DNA of 64,000 bases from Bacilli bacterium (GCA_022647725.1 JALCLG010000001.1:1133535-1197534); one strand, 5' to 3'. Shown: positions 36,849-45,362, counted from the first letter of the stretch. Notes: generated from the letters alone by a model not told the origin. A program made the numbers and translations.

Positions 36849-38282
36849 CTAGAGACTTAGCTCCTCATGCAGGTCGTGCTTATGGTATTTCTTCAGGAGA
36901 GGATTGACGACGGTCTGGATGAACTCCGTGGTCTGGTCACTGGCTAAGCCGGTGAAACGGATCGGATCCAGGATCACGGCAAGTTCCTTTGAAGTCAGGC
37001 CGATACGCTTATCGGCAAGGACCTTGTCTAAGAACGTGTTGGGAAGGCCTTGCTTGACCTCGTCGCCGCTCTGCTGAGCATATTCTCTTAAGATCTCATG
37101 GATTTCCTGCCGGTCTTTGCCTTTCTTGACGGCTTCCATCAGGATGTTCTCACTGGCCATGAAGGGGAGGTTGTCCGCTACCCGTTTGGCAATGACCTTC
37201 CTGTTGACGACCAGTCCATCCGTGATGTTGATGGCAAGATTGAGGAGAGCATCCGTCGCTAAGAAGCTTTCGGATAAGGAGAGACGGCGGTTGGCGGAGT
37301 CATCCAAGGTCCGTTCAAAGAACTGACTGGCACTGGTTAACAGCGGGTTCAGGCTTTCCACCATCACATACCGGGCTAAGCCCGACATCCGCTCAGCCCG
37401 CATCGGGTTGCGCTTATAGGGCATGGCCGAGGAACCGACCTGAGCCTTCTCAAAGGGCTCCTCGATTTCCCGGAAGGACTGCAACAGCCGAAGATCATCG
37501 CTGAATTTATAAAGCGTGCTGGCAAAACCAGCCAGACAGTCGAGAAGATAGGCATCCGTTTTCCGGGAGTAGGTCTGACCGGAGACCGGAACGGAGGATG
37601 TAAATCCCACGGCTTTGGTCACCAGCCTGTCGAGCTTCTTTACCTTGGCTTTATCCCCGTTGAAGAGATCCAGGAAGGAGGCCTGGGTGCCGGTCGCGCC
37701 TTTGATGCCGCGCGGCTTGAGGACGGAAAGCTGATAGCTGAGATTAGCCATATCCATGCAGAGCTCATTCATCCAGAGGCAGGCCCGTTTGCCGACGGTC
37801 GTCAGCTGCGCCGGCTGAAGGTGGGTGTAGCCCAGGGTAGGAAGACCCTTGTACTTCAAGGCAAAGCCCTTGAGGTTAAAGAGAACCTGACTGGCTTTGG
37901 CTAAGAGGAGGTTGCTGGCATCCCTTAAGATCAGGATATCGGTGTTGTCATCGACATAGCAGGAGGTGGCTCCGAGATGGATGATGCCTTTGGCTTTCGG
38001 ACATTGGATCCCATAGGCATAGATCTGGGCCATCACATCATGGCGGATCTCGGCTTCCTTTTTGCTGGCCACGTCATAGTTGATATCGGTAGCATGAGCT
38101 TTCAGTTCAGCAATCTGCTCATCGCTGATGGCTAAGCCGCATTCTTTCTCGCTTTCGGCAAGGATGATCCACAGTTTCCGGAAGGTTTCAAATTTATGCT
38201 GTTCGCCAAAAAGAGACGACATCTCCTTGGAAGCATAACGGGTAGCTAAGGGAGACACATAGGACTCATGATCGTTTTCCAT
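36849..38282 (-). CDS. purB: Adenylosuccinate lyase
   Basis: This 477-residue member of the fumarase/aspartase superfamily has the signature loop SSAMPYKRNPMRAE (about 290), HLGATSCYVDDN (about 103) and GYTHLQPAQ (about 156). It cleaves adenylosuccinate and SAICAR in purine synthesis. An extended -10 (TGTTAGAAT on the minus strand) and an AGGAAGAAGG ribosome binding site precede it. It leads the purB-priA operon. Confidence 0.95.
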   Translation of the reverse strand: MENDHESYVSPLATRYASKEMSSLFGEQHKFETFRKLWIILAESEKECGLAISDEQIAELKAHATDINYDVASKKEAEIRHDVMAQIYAYGIQCPKAKGIIHLGATSCYVDDNTDILILRDASNLLLAKASQVLFNLKGFALKYKGLPTLGYTHLQPAQLTTVGKRACLWMNELCMDMANLSYQLSVLKPRGIKGATGTQASFLDLFNGDKAKVKKLDRLVTKAVGFTSSVPVSGQTYSRKTDAYLLDCLAGFASTLYKFSDDLRLLQSFREIEEPFEKAQVGSSAMPYKRNPMRAERMSGLARYVMVESLNPLLTSASQFFERTLDDSANRRLSLSESFLATDALLNLAINITDGLVVNRKVIAKRVADNLPFMASENILMEAVKKGKDRQEIHEILREYAQQSGDEVKQGLPNTFLDKVLADKRIGLTSKELAVILDPIRFTGLASDQTTEFIQTVVNPLLKKYHKHDLHEELSL

Positions 38283-38311
38283 GCTTTTTCCTTCTTCCTA
38301 ACCCTACTATT

Positions 38312-39487
38312 CTAACAAATCGGCGAGGCCTTATTGCCTTTGAACAGCGAAAAATCGCTTTCCAGGTAGGCCTGGATGGCTTTCTTAAAGGCTCGGGTTG
38401 CCACGGCCTTCTGCTTTTCCTTAGGAATCCGGCTTAAGTCGACGCCGACTTCAAGGACGGCGTCAGCCCCTTTCTGATGGAGGGCGTCGATGACCTCTTT
38501 GTCGACTCTTCCGCCAAGAACCAGCACTTTGGGTTTCTTCTCCGGGTGAGAGGCCAGCGTGGCTAAGAGGACATCGATGCCTTTGCCCTGGAGAGTCTGA
38601 GAGTCGAGATGGCCTTCTCCTGTCACGATGACATCGGCGGCTGCCATCGCTTTCTGTAAGCGTGGCTGACGAAGGAAGTAGGAGGCTCCGGAAAGGAGGG
38701 TTCCGTTGAGCAAGGTGAGACCGGCAAAACCTAACCCGCCGGCGGCACCGCTGCCAGGTGTTTTCGTCTCATCCCGGCCGATTCCTTGGGTTATCAAGGA
38801 TGAAAAATGTCTCATGCCTTCTTCCAGGAGCGGCAGATCTTCGGGCTTGGCTCCTTTCTGAGGAGCAAAGGTAGCCGTGGCTCCTCTGGGACCTAAAAGA
38901 GGATTGGTGACGTCACTTAAAAGGATGACTTTCAAAGAGGAAAGCTTCGGGTTGAAAGCAGGGCCTTTCTCAATCCGGACGACCTTAATCAAAGTTCCTC
39001 CGGTGGGGATGAACGGCTGGTTATCCTTATCCAAGAACTGATAGCCTAAGGCCGCTAGCATGCCGCTACCGCCATCGTTGGTGCTTGAGCCTCCCAGGCC
39101 TAAGATCAGGGTCTGAACATCCTGAACCAATATCTTTTGAATCAGCTGGCCGATGCCATAGGTTGTCGTGACCATCGGGTTGGGATGATGAGATAAGGCA
39201 AACCCACAAACCTTGGCGGTTTCGATGACTGCCGTCTTTTGATAAATGAGATAGGGTGCTTTTACTTTCTGACCTGGATCCGGCCCTTGGACAAGCGCGG
39301 TCTTCCGCTGGACAGCCTTGCCATAAAGCGCTGCATAGCTTGCTAAGGTTCCGTCGCCGCCGTCACTGAAGGGAAAGGCAGTGAGAGTCAGCTCCGGCTG
39401 TCCCTTTAAAAGACGGGTCAGCAGCTGACTGACTTCACAACTGGTAGCGATGCCTTTGAAGGCATTCGGAAGCAAAAGGACTTTCAT
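38312..39487 (-). CDS. Glycerate kinase (GarK/GlxK family)
   Basis: This 391-residue type 1 glycerate kinase has the N-terminal NAFKGIATSCEVS (substrate loop), FSDGGDGTL, LGLGGSSTNDGGSGMLAALG and GAAGGLGFAGL motifs. It phosphorylates D-glycerate to a phosphoglycerate that feeds glycolysis. The start at 39487 matches the family N-terminus MKVLLLPNAFKG. TATAAT ends 7 nt before it, which excludes a much longer reading frame that runs into the divergent glycosylase gene. It has its own promoter and is separate from purB. Confidence 0.92.
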   Translation of the reverse strand: MKVLLLPNAFKGIATSCEVSQLLTRLLKGQPELTLTAFPFSDGGDGTLASYAALYGKAVQRKTALVQGPDPGQKVKAPYLIYQKTAVIETAKVCGFALSHHPNPMVTTTYGIGQLIQKILVQDVQTLILGLGGSSTNDGGSGMLAALGYQFLDKDNQPFIPTGGTLIKVVRIEKGPAFNPKLSSLKVILLSDVTNPLLGPRGATATFAPQKGAKPEDLPLLEEGMRHFSSLITQGIGRDETKTPGSGAAGGLGFAGLTLLNGTLLSGASYFLRQPRLQKAMAAADVIVTGEGHLDSQTLQGKGIDVLLATLASHPEKKPKVLVLGGRVDKEVIDALHQKGADAVLEVGVDLSRIPKEKQKAVATRAFKKAIQAYLESDFSLFKGNKASPIC

Positions 39488-39494
39488 ACCTTCT

Positions 39495-39500
39495 ATTATA
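39495..39500 (-). promoter_or_regulatory. -10 box next to the glycerate kinase start codon
   Basis: TATAAT on the minus strand ends 7 nt before the ATG. AGAAGG lies between but is too close to the ATG to work well as a ribosome binding site if RNA starts there. Confidence 0.5.
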
Positions 39501-39556
39501 AAGGATACGGCAAGCACTCTTCTTATTTTTCCCGGAAAGAGGAGTATCATAAAGAC

Positions 39557-40054
39557 ATGACCAAAGAGCTTTCCTATCAGCATCTGAATCATCAGAGCAT
39601 CGCCCCCTTCTATCATGCCGACTCCCGGATCCTGATCCTGGGTTCCTTTCCCAGTGTCGGCAGCCGGAAGGCGGGGTTCTACTTTGCTTATCCGACGAAC
39701 CGGTTCTTCAAGGTGCTGGCCCTCTTGTTTACGGAGAGTGAACCCATCGGGACGGAGAACCGGAAAGCCTTCCTGGCGAGGCATCATATCGCTTTGTTTG
39801 ATGTCATCTCGGAGTGCGATATCCATGCCTCAGGCGACAGCACCATCAAGAATGTGATCGTCAATGATTTCACGCCAATCCTGAAGACGGCACGGATTCA
39901 GGCTATCTTCACGACCGGAAGCACCGCCCATCAGCTTTATGAGACGTATGTCGGCAAGGGCAGCATTGCCCTTCCCAGCTCCAGTGCCGCCAATGCTTCC
40001 TTATCCTTAGCTAAGCTTGTCGAAGCCTACCGGGTCATTCTCAAGTATCTTTAA
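39557..40054 (+). CDS. DNA-deoxyinosine glycosylase-like uracil-DNA glycosylase superfamily protein
   Basis: This 165-residue protein carries ILILGSFPSVGSRKAGFYFA (about 23-42) and PTNRFFKVLALLF, the motif pattern of the family 6 (hypoxanthine-DNA glycosylase) branch of the UDG superfamily, plus TTGSTAH (about 122). It would excise deaminated purines in base-excision repair. A TATCAT box lies 6 nt before the ATG, and GGAG lies 13 nt before it, so leaderless or weak ribosome-site initiation cannot be separated. It is followed by tRNA-Ala. Confidence 0.85.
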   Translation: MTKELSYQHLNHQSIAPFYHADSRILILGSFPSVGSRKAGFYFAYPTNRFFKVLALLFTESEPIGTENRKAFLARHHIALFDVISECDIHASGDSTIKNVIVNDFTPILKTARIQAIFTTGSTAHQLYETYVGKGSIALPSSSAANASLSLAKLVEAYRVILKYL

Positions 40055-40081
40055 TCTTTATTGAAAGAAAAGGGCAATGCT

Positions 40082-40090
40082 GGTAAAATC
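40082..40090 (+). promoter_or_regulatory. Extended -10 promoter for tRNA-Ala
   Basis: GGTAAAATC overlaps TGGTAAAAT, an extended -10, about 10 nt upstream of the tRNA 5' end. Confidence 0.6.
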
Positions 40091-40099
40091 TTATCCGCT

Positions 40100-40175
40100 G
40101 GGCCTGTAGCTCATTTGGGAGAGCGTCTCGTTCGCAACGAGGAGGTAGCGAGTTCGATCCTCGTCAGGTCCACCA
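40100..40175 (+). tRNA. tRNA-Ala (anticodon CGC), CCA encoded
   Basis: A full 76-nt cloverleaf can be drawn. The acceptor GGGCCTG pairs with CAGGTCC, the D arm is GCTC/GAGC, the anticodon loop TTCGCAA gives anticodon CGC (reads GCG), and the T arm is GCGAG/CTCGT around TTCGATC. The 3' CCA is encoded. It is the apparent left boundary of the defence island, since TCCACCAAACG from its 3' end recurs at 47068 and, one base shorter, at 56390. Confidence 0.95.
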
Positions 40176-40277
40176 AACGGTCTATATCCGAACTCAATCT
40201 ACCTCGTAGGGGATTGCGTTGGGATTAAAGTCATGTTTGATGAATACCGAAGACGTAATCACCTAACTTGACGATAG

Positions 40278-40304
40278 AGGGCGGTCCGAAAGGGCCGCCC
40301 TTTT
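40278..40304 (+). terminator. Strong terminator downstream of tRNA-Ala
   Basis: AGGGCGGTCC pairs with GGGCCGCCCT around a GAAA tetraloop (10 pairs), followed by TTTT. Confidence 0.92.
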
Positions 40305-40396
40305 CGTTTGCCCTATCGGATTTTATAAAACATTTTTTATTTTGCCAAAACACTCGATGGTGAAAGGCGTTTTTGCCTGTCTCCTGAAAAGAAAAA

Positions 40397-40710
40397 GTGG
40401 TATTTTGCCGTTTTCGCAGCGTCTAAGTGAGGGGACTATTCGCTTTTTAGGGCCTCTAGGTTTCTTCAATCCGCGACCGCTTTTTTGCGAGGAGGTGATA
40501 GGCCGACTACCAAGTTTTGCCTTTTTCGGCAGGTTTTAAGTGAGGGGGTGTGAAAACTCACTACCAAGTTTTGGCGTTCTCGAGGCGTCTAAGTGAGGGG
40601 CATCTCAAAACTGAGGGGTTAATTTCTGCCAATCTCGAAGCGTCTAAGTGAGGAGACTATGGCAACTCGCTACCAAGTTTCGGCCTCCTCGAAGCCTATT
40701 AATTGGAGGG
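40397..40710 (+). repeat. Array 1 of degenerate ~55-bp direct repeats
   Basis: Units carry CTACCAAGTTTTG followed about 25 nt later by the core GCGTCTAAGTGAGGGG. Core positions are 40419, 40531, 40585, 40640 and 40694, a period of 54-55 bp with a degenerate unit near 40475. The last units diverge. The array sits directly upstream of a GTG-started small gene and is homologous to array 2 at 54.2 kb. The stretch 40305-40396 holds nothing recognisable. Confidence 0.75.
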
Positions 40711-40838
40711 ACATTCTGATGAAGAACGACGGCTTTTGGTTGTAAAAGCGCTCAACCCAAACCTTATGGGTGAGGGCCGGGAGCGGACGGGACGGCGGAA
40801 AGTTACTAGAGGGAACATTAAACAAAGGAGTTAAACAC

Positions 40839-41099
40839 GTGGTTGAAGTAATCAGCACAAACGAGAATAGACGAGATAGTAATCCGTTGCCTGTCGTTGG
40901 CCTATCGCCTTCAAGCGTGGTCAATCCGTTGCCGGATCCGGCTCAGGGAAGCGGCGAGCCTGTGGCCGAGCTTAGCGATGCAGAGGTGGATGTCCTCGCT
41001 CGAGCGCTCCTAGGGGCGGTGCGGAAGAAGTTCGCCGACCCCAAGTTCGTGGCTCGCTACGAGAAGAGCAGAGCCAAGGGAACCCAAGGCAACGCTTAA
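40839..41099 (+). CDS. Small protein of a family shared by both recombinase modules
   Basis: An 86-residue protein starting at GTG behind AAAGGAG; the block AAAGGAGTTAAACACGTG is nearly identical in front of the second copy (54494). The N-terminal half is Pro/Ser-rich and looks disordered. The C-terminal half is a short helical domain (LSDAEVDVLARALLGAVRKK, then FADPKFVARYEKSRAK). The paralogue shares the pattern F-x-DP-x(4)-RYE-x(2)-R. The function is unknown; a recombinase accessory or directionality role is possible because both copies lie between a repeat array and a serine recombinase. Confidence 0.6.
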   Translation: MVEVISTNENRRDSNPLPVVGLSPSSVVNPLPDPAQGSGEPVAELSDAEVDVLARALLGAVRKKFADPKFVARYEKSRAKGTQGNA

Positions 41100-41166
41100 G
41101 GACAGCGGAAGGGACCAAAGGCCGAGCGTGGTCAAACCTCTGGAAAGGGACAAAACAACCCTTCTA

Positions 41167-41251
41167 GCTGAAACAGGATAAGGGGGTGGCGCAATCTGCG
41201 TCACCGCCCATCTCCGGGACAGGCCCGGCAGCGGGAAACCCGCATGGCGAT
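41167..41251 (+). ncRNA. Folded 85-nt element, copy 1 (upstream of XRE-methylase-DUF262 genes)
   Basis: Predicted fold: hairpin A GGTGGCGCA/TGCGTCACC with loop ATC (41185-41205). Outer stem GCCcAT/ATGGC (41206-41211 with 41244-41248) encloses hairpin B CCGGG/CCCGG (41214-41218 with 41224-41228) and hairpin C GCGGG-AAA-CCCGC (41231-41243). Copy 2 at 48073 keeps hairpin A and loop AAA but changes B to TTGGG/CTCAA and C to ATGGG/CCCAT, four fully compensatory pair changes plus one G-U. That supports selection for the fold as RNA or single-stranded DNA. No known family was recognised. Confidence 0.7.
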
Positions 41252-41296
41252 TTGAGGAAAATATTATGAAAAGAAGTTCTAAAGATGCTATAAATC

Positions 41297-41305
41297 TGAT
41301 ACAAT
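41297..41305 (+). promoter_or_regulatory. Extended -10 promoter for the XRE-methylase operon
   Basis: TGATACAAT ends 6 nt before the ATG of the XRE gene and there is no ribosome binding site. The mRNA would be leaderless and would start downstream of the folded element, so that element is not in this transcript. Confidence 0.55.
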
Positions 41306-41311
41306 AAAAAC

Positions 41312-41515
41312 ATGGATTATGGCAAAGCGCTTAGGGCTTTGAGAGAAAAGCTTCTTATCACGCAGACTGAACTTGCCCAAAAGTTGGGCGTTTCTTATGC
41401 TAGCGTCAATCGTTGGGAAAACAAAAAATGTGAACCAACGATGAAGGCAAAAAGAAAAATCGTTGAATTGTGCAAGAAAAATGACGTTTCTCTAAATGGA
41501 GGGAATAATTTATGA
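41312..41515 (+). CDS. XRE-family helix-turn-helix regulator (controller-type)
   Basis: This 67-residue protein is a single HTH_3 domain (LRALREKLLITQTELAQKLG, SYASVNRWENKKCEP). Its ATG follows an extended -10 by 6 nt. The stop overlaps the methylase ATG by four bases. Small XRE proteins in front of methylase/nuclease genes often act as controller (C) proteins that delay nuclease expression, which fits here. Confidence 0.85.
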   Translation: MDYGKALRALREKLLITQTELAQKLGVSYASVNRWENKKCEPTMKAKRKIVELCKKNDVSLNGGNNL

Positions 41516-42519
41516 GCAAGAATTCGGTTATCTTAGGTAGCAAGCAAAAACAAGATGATGAATTTTATACGCTTTTCGAAGATATTGCCGCCGAACTCCC
41601 TTCGTATAAAGATCAACTTAAAGGGAAGAGAATTCTTTGTCCGTGCGATTGGGACGAAAGTTACAACGAGGAAATCGTTTATTCAGCTGAAGAAGAAATC
41701 CCAGGCTATTCTCTTCTTGACCATGGTGGAACTATTAAGAAGATTGATCTTTTGCAATCTAACAGCATTGCCAAGGAAAAACTTGAAAACACTAAATGCA
41801 ATTTCGTTAAGTTCTTATTGTCTCATGCAGACACTTATGGATTTTCCTCTTTGTCTGTTAGTGGATATAACCCTGAAAACGGAGAAGGTGTTCGGTTCCA
41901 AGACATTGATTATTCAAAATACGATTTAGTTATCACTAATCCCCCCTTCAGCCAATTTAGGGAGTTTATTGACGTTCTTTTTGCAAACCATATGCAATTT
42001 CTTGTCATCGCTCCCCAGAACGCGATAACTTACAACAACGTTTTTAAGCACATCATGAAAAACGAAATGTGGATGGGCTATCACTATCATATGACGGGGT
42101 TCGCAAAGCCTGACGGAACAAAATATGGTAAAAATGATGCTATCTGCAGGTGCTGTATGTGGGTGACAAACCTCGATGTGTCATACCGTCACGATCGACT
42201 TATCTTGACTGAAAAATACGATCCAGTAAAAAATCCGTCTTATTTCAACATTGATGGCGTTGACGTTTCGAAGACCACCTCAATTCCGTATGACTATCCT
42301 GGTGTGATGGGAGTACCGATTACTTTCCTTCAAAAATACAATCCTGATCAGTTTGAAATCGTTGGAATGGGTCAGGATGACTTGTTCTCTCCCCGCAAAG
42401 ACCGGCACGTTCCTCATGACAGCAATAAACTTTGGATAGCAAAAGATGGGGAACCCGATCATATTCCTTTCAGAAGGATATTGATTAAAAACAAGGAGGT
42501 CCACAAAGATGAAGATTAA
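41512..42519 (+). CDS. EcoRI-type adenine-specific DNA methyltransferase
   Basis: This 335-residue protein resembles the EcoRI methylase family (PF13651 type), with the catalytic NPPF motif at 143 (LVITNPPFSQFREFID), QKQDDEFYTLFEDI near the N-terminus and NDAICRCCMWVTN. It would methylate adenine N6 at a specific site and protect the host from the partner nuclease. It overlaps both neighbours (XRE by 4 nt, DUF262 gene by 11 nt). The gene is AT-rich compared with the backbone, a sign of transfer. GGAGG precedes the ATG. Confidence 0.85.
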   Translation: MSKNSVILGSKQKQDDEFYTLFEDIAAELPSYKDQLKGKRILCPCDWDESYNEEIVYSAEEEIPGYSLLDHGGTIKKIDLLQSNSIAKEKLENTKCNFVKFLLSHADTYGFSSLSVSGYNPENGEGVRFQDIDYSKYDLVITNPPFSQFREFIDVLFANHMQFLVIAPQNAITYNNVFKHIMKNEMWMGYHYHMTGFAKPDGTKYGKNDAICRCCMWVTNLDVSYRHDRLILTEKYDPVKNPSYFNIDGVDVSKTTSIPYDYPGVMGVPITFLQKYNPDQFEIVGMGQDDLFSPRKDRHVPHDSNKLWIAKDGEPDHIPFRRILIKNKEVHKDED

Positions 42520-43591
42520 TGAACTTGTCCAACAAGTCGATAGTGGAACTATCGTCTCTGATATTGAGCTGCAAAGAGAAATTGTTTACGATGACGAAAA
42601 ACAGAGGCTTGTTATTGATAGCATTGTTAAAGGAATCCCTCTTCCGGCTTTCTACTTTTGGAAAAATGATAATGGAAAACTTGAAGTCCTTGATGGAAAA
42701 CAAAGGATTTACGCCATCACAAGGTTCTATCACAACGATTTGGAATATGATGGAAAAATCCGCAGGGTTACCGACTCATCAATTCAAGCGATTATTGATA
42801 ACACGGTGATTCGGGATATTGTCTGCGAAGGGCAAGAATCGTTAAAACGAGAAATATTCCGAAGAATTAATACATTGGGTGTTCCGCTGAGTGAATACGA
42901 GGTCTTGAATGGCTTGTTCTATGGCGAATATCTTCGCGGATTGACTTCATATTGTGAGAACGACCGAAATGCCAAGAAAATCCTTGGTGCCCCTGCCCGC
43001 GGTGCAGCAAGGCTTACTTTATTGAGATTATTAGGTGTTATCCGCAATTTTTCTGGAAGAGACGGTGTTTATGACTATGTTTCTTCTCACCAGAATCAGA
43101 GCTTTGAGGATGACCAAAAAGAGATTAAGAAATACGTCGATTTTGTTGCCGATATTTTTGAATCATATGGCGGCCAATTGCCTATTTACTTCAACTTAGC
43201 TATTAAGCATGTCAAAGATATTGCGATTTGGAAGCAGCACAAAGGAGAAATTAACGACAGGATTAAAGCTTATTTAAAGTCTGACGATGCCAAATTGACT
43301 AACCACGCAAAGGAAATAAAAGACATTATTCACGCTATCGTGGCTGGCATTTCAGTTGATCCAAAAAGATTGTTTACTGCCGATGACAAAGAGGCCTTGC
43401 TTAAAAAGGCCGTTTGCAAAGACAACAAATATCAATGCGCGATTTGCAAAATGTGGTTTACAGCGGACGAACTTCAAGTTGACCACGTTAAACCATGGGA
43501 CAAGGGAGGAAGAACGGTTTTGTCCAATGCACAACTCTTATGTAGGGCGTGCAATATCCATAAGAGCGATGACGAAGATGATGACGATTAA
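42509..43591 (+). CDS. DUF262 (GmrSD-like) protein with C-terminal HNH nuclease
   Basis: In this 360-residue protein, the N-terminal DUF262 domain has the ParB-like nucleotide motif LDGKQRIYAI (about 61-70) and SDIELQREIVY near 20. A helical middle follows. The C-terminal HNH domain (about 310-352) has CAICKMWF, LQVDHVKPWDKGG and CRACNIHKSD (a treble-clef Cys4 with catalytic His). DUF262-HNH proteins include GmrSD-like modification-dependent nucleases and partners of restriction systems. Coupled translation with an adenine methylase suggests a two-enzyme restriction-modification-like unit. It ends in an acidic DDEDDDD tail. Confidence 0.85.
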   Translation: MKINELVQQVDSGTIVSDIELQREIVYDDEKQRLVIDSIVKGIPLPAFYFWKNDNGKLEVLDGKQRIYAITRFYHNDLEYDGKIRRVTDSSIQAIIDNTVIRDIVCEGQESLKREIFRRINTLGVPLSEYEVLNGLFYGEYLRGLTSYCENDRNAKKILGAPARGAARLTLLRLLGVIRNFSGRDGVYDYVSSHQNQSFEDDQKEIKKYVDFVADIFESYGGQLPIYFNLAIKHVKDIAIWKQHKGEINDRIKAYLKSDDAKLTNHAKEIKDIIHAIVAGISVDPKRLFTADDKEALLKKAVCKDNKYQCAICKMWFTADELQVDHVKPWDKGGRTVLSNAQLLCRACNIHKSDDEDDDD

Positions 43592-43601
43592 TTAGTTCTA
43601 C

Positions 43602-43696
43602 AATCCGGTTAAACCGGAATCAGGAAGACCCTGGCCTCAATGGAGGCAAATCAATCCGATTACGTGATTTGTTAACAGCAAGGAGGGTCTTTTTAA
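43602..43696 (+). promoter_or_regulatory. Folded leader of serine recombinase 1, masking its ribosome binding site
   Basis: A palindromic hairpin TCCGGTT/AACCGGA (43603-43619) is followed by a three-way structure. The outer stem AAGACCCT/AGGGTCTT (43625-43632 with 43684-43691) closes hairpin GCCTC-AATG-GAGGC and hairpin AAATCA/TGATTT. The right arm covers the AGGAGG ribosome binding site and runs into TTTTT, so the fold could act as a terminator or translation lock. The 72-nt core is about 90% identical in front of recombinase 2 (54828-54899), with loop changes that leave the stems intact. Confidence 0.7.
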
Positions 43697-45280
43697 ATGC
43701 AGGACCAGAAAACAGGGACTTTGAGAGGCGTAATTTACGCCCGCTATTCGTCCGACAACCAGCGAGAGGAGTCGATAGACGGCCAGTTGCGTGAGTGCCA
43801 TGCCTACGCCGACGCCAAGGGCATCGAAATCGTCCACGAGTACATCGATAGGGCGTTCTCGGCCCGCACGGACGAGAGGCCCGATTTCCAGAAAATGATC
43901 AACGACTCCGAGGGCAGGGGCTTCGACGCCGTTCTGGTCTGGAAGCTCGACCGCTTTTCGAGAAGCCGGTACGACTCCCTCCGCTATCGTGCCGTCCTCG
44001 GAAAGAGGAACATCAAGGTCATATCGGCGACCGAGAACATCTCCGACTCTCCCGAGGGCATCCTTTTGGAGTCGGTCCTCGACGGCATCAACGAATACTA
44101 TTCGGCTGACCTCGCCCAGAAGATCAAGCGGGGCAACACCGACAACGTGCTGGAGGGCAAGTGGAACGGCGGAAGGCCGGCCTATGGCTATCGGACGGAG
44201 AACCAGCGCTTCGTGGTCGATGAGAAGGAAAGCGAGGCCGTGAAGCTCGTCTATCGCCTCTACACGACCACCAACTGCACAATCAACTCCTTGGTTTGCA
44301 CCCTCAACGCCAAGGGCTATCGGGGCAGGGATGGCAAGCCTTTCCACCACGGAAGCGTCTGCTGGATGCTCCGTAACCGCAAATATATCGGCGAGTTCAG
44401 TTGCGGGGGCACCGTGAACAAGAGTTGCGTCCCTCCGCTTATCGACTTGAAGACCTTTGAGAAGGCACAGGCTAAGCTGAAACGCAATTCCAGGGCCTCG
44501 GCGCGCTTCAAGGCGCAGGACGACTATATTCTTACCACCAAACTCTATTGCGGCGATTGTGGGGCTTATATGGCGGGCGATTCCACCGACAAGAGAAGTG
44601 GAAGGGTCTATCGCTACTACACGTGCAGGAACGTGAAGAGAAATCATTCCTGCCACAAGAAGTCGGTCAACAAGGAATTCATCGAGACGCTGGTGGTCAA
44701 TGAGGCCTTGAAATTCCTCAACGAGGATGGAATGGTCTCGAGACTCACGGAAGCCATCTACGCGGCCCAGTTCGGGGAGAACCCGAGGCTAGGCGAATTG
44801 GAAGGCAAGATTGCTGATCTCGACCGCAAGATGTCGAACCTCATCAATGCCATCGAGGGCGGGATGGCCTATGAGGGCCTAAAGGAACGCTACGACGAAC
44901 TGGCAGCCAAGAAGAAGGAGCTGTCCCACGAGCTTGAGGAGGAGAAACTCGACAACCCGACCTTGAGCAAAGACCAGATCCAATATGCGTTGCTCCGCTT
45001 CCAGGCCGCCGACATCGATACTATCGAAGGAAAGAAAGCTTTAATTTGGACTTTTATTAACTCAGTTTTTTTATACGATCAAGAAGGCGGCTATGCAATT
45101 GTCAATTTTAACTATCGCAGCCACACACCAAAGGTCTCCCTTGAAAGTGTCAAAAATGGACAAACAAAAGTGTCTTTGGCAGATTCTAAATGCCCATATC
45201 CGGTCTTTGTTATCCAAAACTGTTTTCAAATGAAGGTTAGTTTTGAAAAATATAAGAAGTTGTCATGTAAAAAAGCTTAA
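43697..45280 (+). CDS. Large serine recombinase 1
   Basis: This 527-residue protein has a resolvase-like catalytic domain (about 10-155; YARYSSDNQREESIDGQL with the catalytic Ser, WKLDRFSR), a recombinase DNA-binding domain (about 170-285), a zinc ribbon (CGDCGAYMAGD with YTCRN...CH), and a coiled coil (about 360-425). It is full length for the family. Such enzymes integrate and excise mobile elements at attP/attB. Codon use is GC-rich up to about residue 445, then turns sharply AT-rich (from about 45030), as if the C-terminus came from another allele. It follows the folded leader. Confidence 0.92.
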   Translation: MQDQKTGTLRGVIYARYSSDNQREESIDGQLRECHAYADAKGIEIVHEYIDRAFSARTDERPDFQKMINDSEGRGFDAVLVWKLDRFSRSRYDSLRYRAVLGKRNIKVISATENISDSPEGILLESVLDGINEYYSADLAQKIKRGNTDNVLEGKWNGGRPAYGYRTENQRFVVDEKESEAVKLVYRLYTTTNCTINSLVCTLNAKGYRGRDGKPFHHGSVCWMLRNRKYIGEFSCGGTVNKSCVPPLIDLKTFEKAQAKLKRNSRASARFKAQDDYILTTKLYCGDCGAYMAGDSTDKRSGRVYRYYTCRNVKRNHSCHKKSVNKEFIETLVVNEALKFLNEDGMVSRLTEAIYAAQFGENPRLGELEGKIADLDRKMSNLINAIEGGMAYEGLKERYDELAAKKKELSHELEEEKLDNPTLSKDQIQYALLRFQAADIDTIEGKKALIWTFINSVFLYDQEGGYAIVNFNYRSHTPKVSLESVKNGQTKVSLADSKCPYPVFVIQNCFQMKVSFEKYKKLSCKKA

Positions 45281-45362
45281 AATATAAAAGCGTAATTCAA
45301 ATTTGCCGGCTTGTTTTGTTGCTGATGGCGAAATATGGGTTAAATCGGAGGTGAATGTTTTA

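Noticed and set aside
39488..39826. 113-residue N-terminal extension of glycerate kinase
   Set aside because: It overlaps the divergent DNA glycosylase gene, and a -10 box lies directly before the ATG at 39487, which matches the family start.
40397..40710. CRISPR array
   Set aside because: Repeats are degenerate, about 55 bp in period, and the segments between them are partly conserved between the two arrays. There are no cas genes in the window.
41167..41251. HDV-like ribozyme (the end ATGGCGA resembles the HDV catalytic region)
   Set aside because: The required P1/P2 double pseudoknot cannot be formed with flanking sequence in either copy; the three simple hairpins explain the conservation better.
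43625..43691. Plain intrinsic terminator ending the DUF262 gene
   Set aside because: A simple terminator would not keep two internal hairpins and the ribosome binding site at over 90% identity in front of two different recombinase genes, one of which has no DUF262 gene upstream. Termination may still be part of its function.
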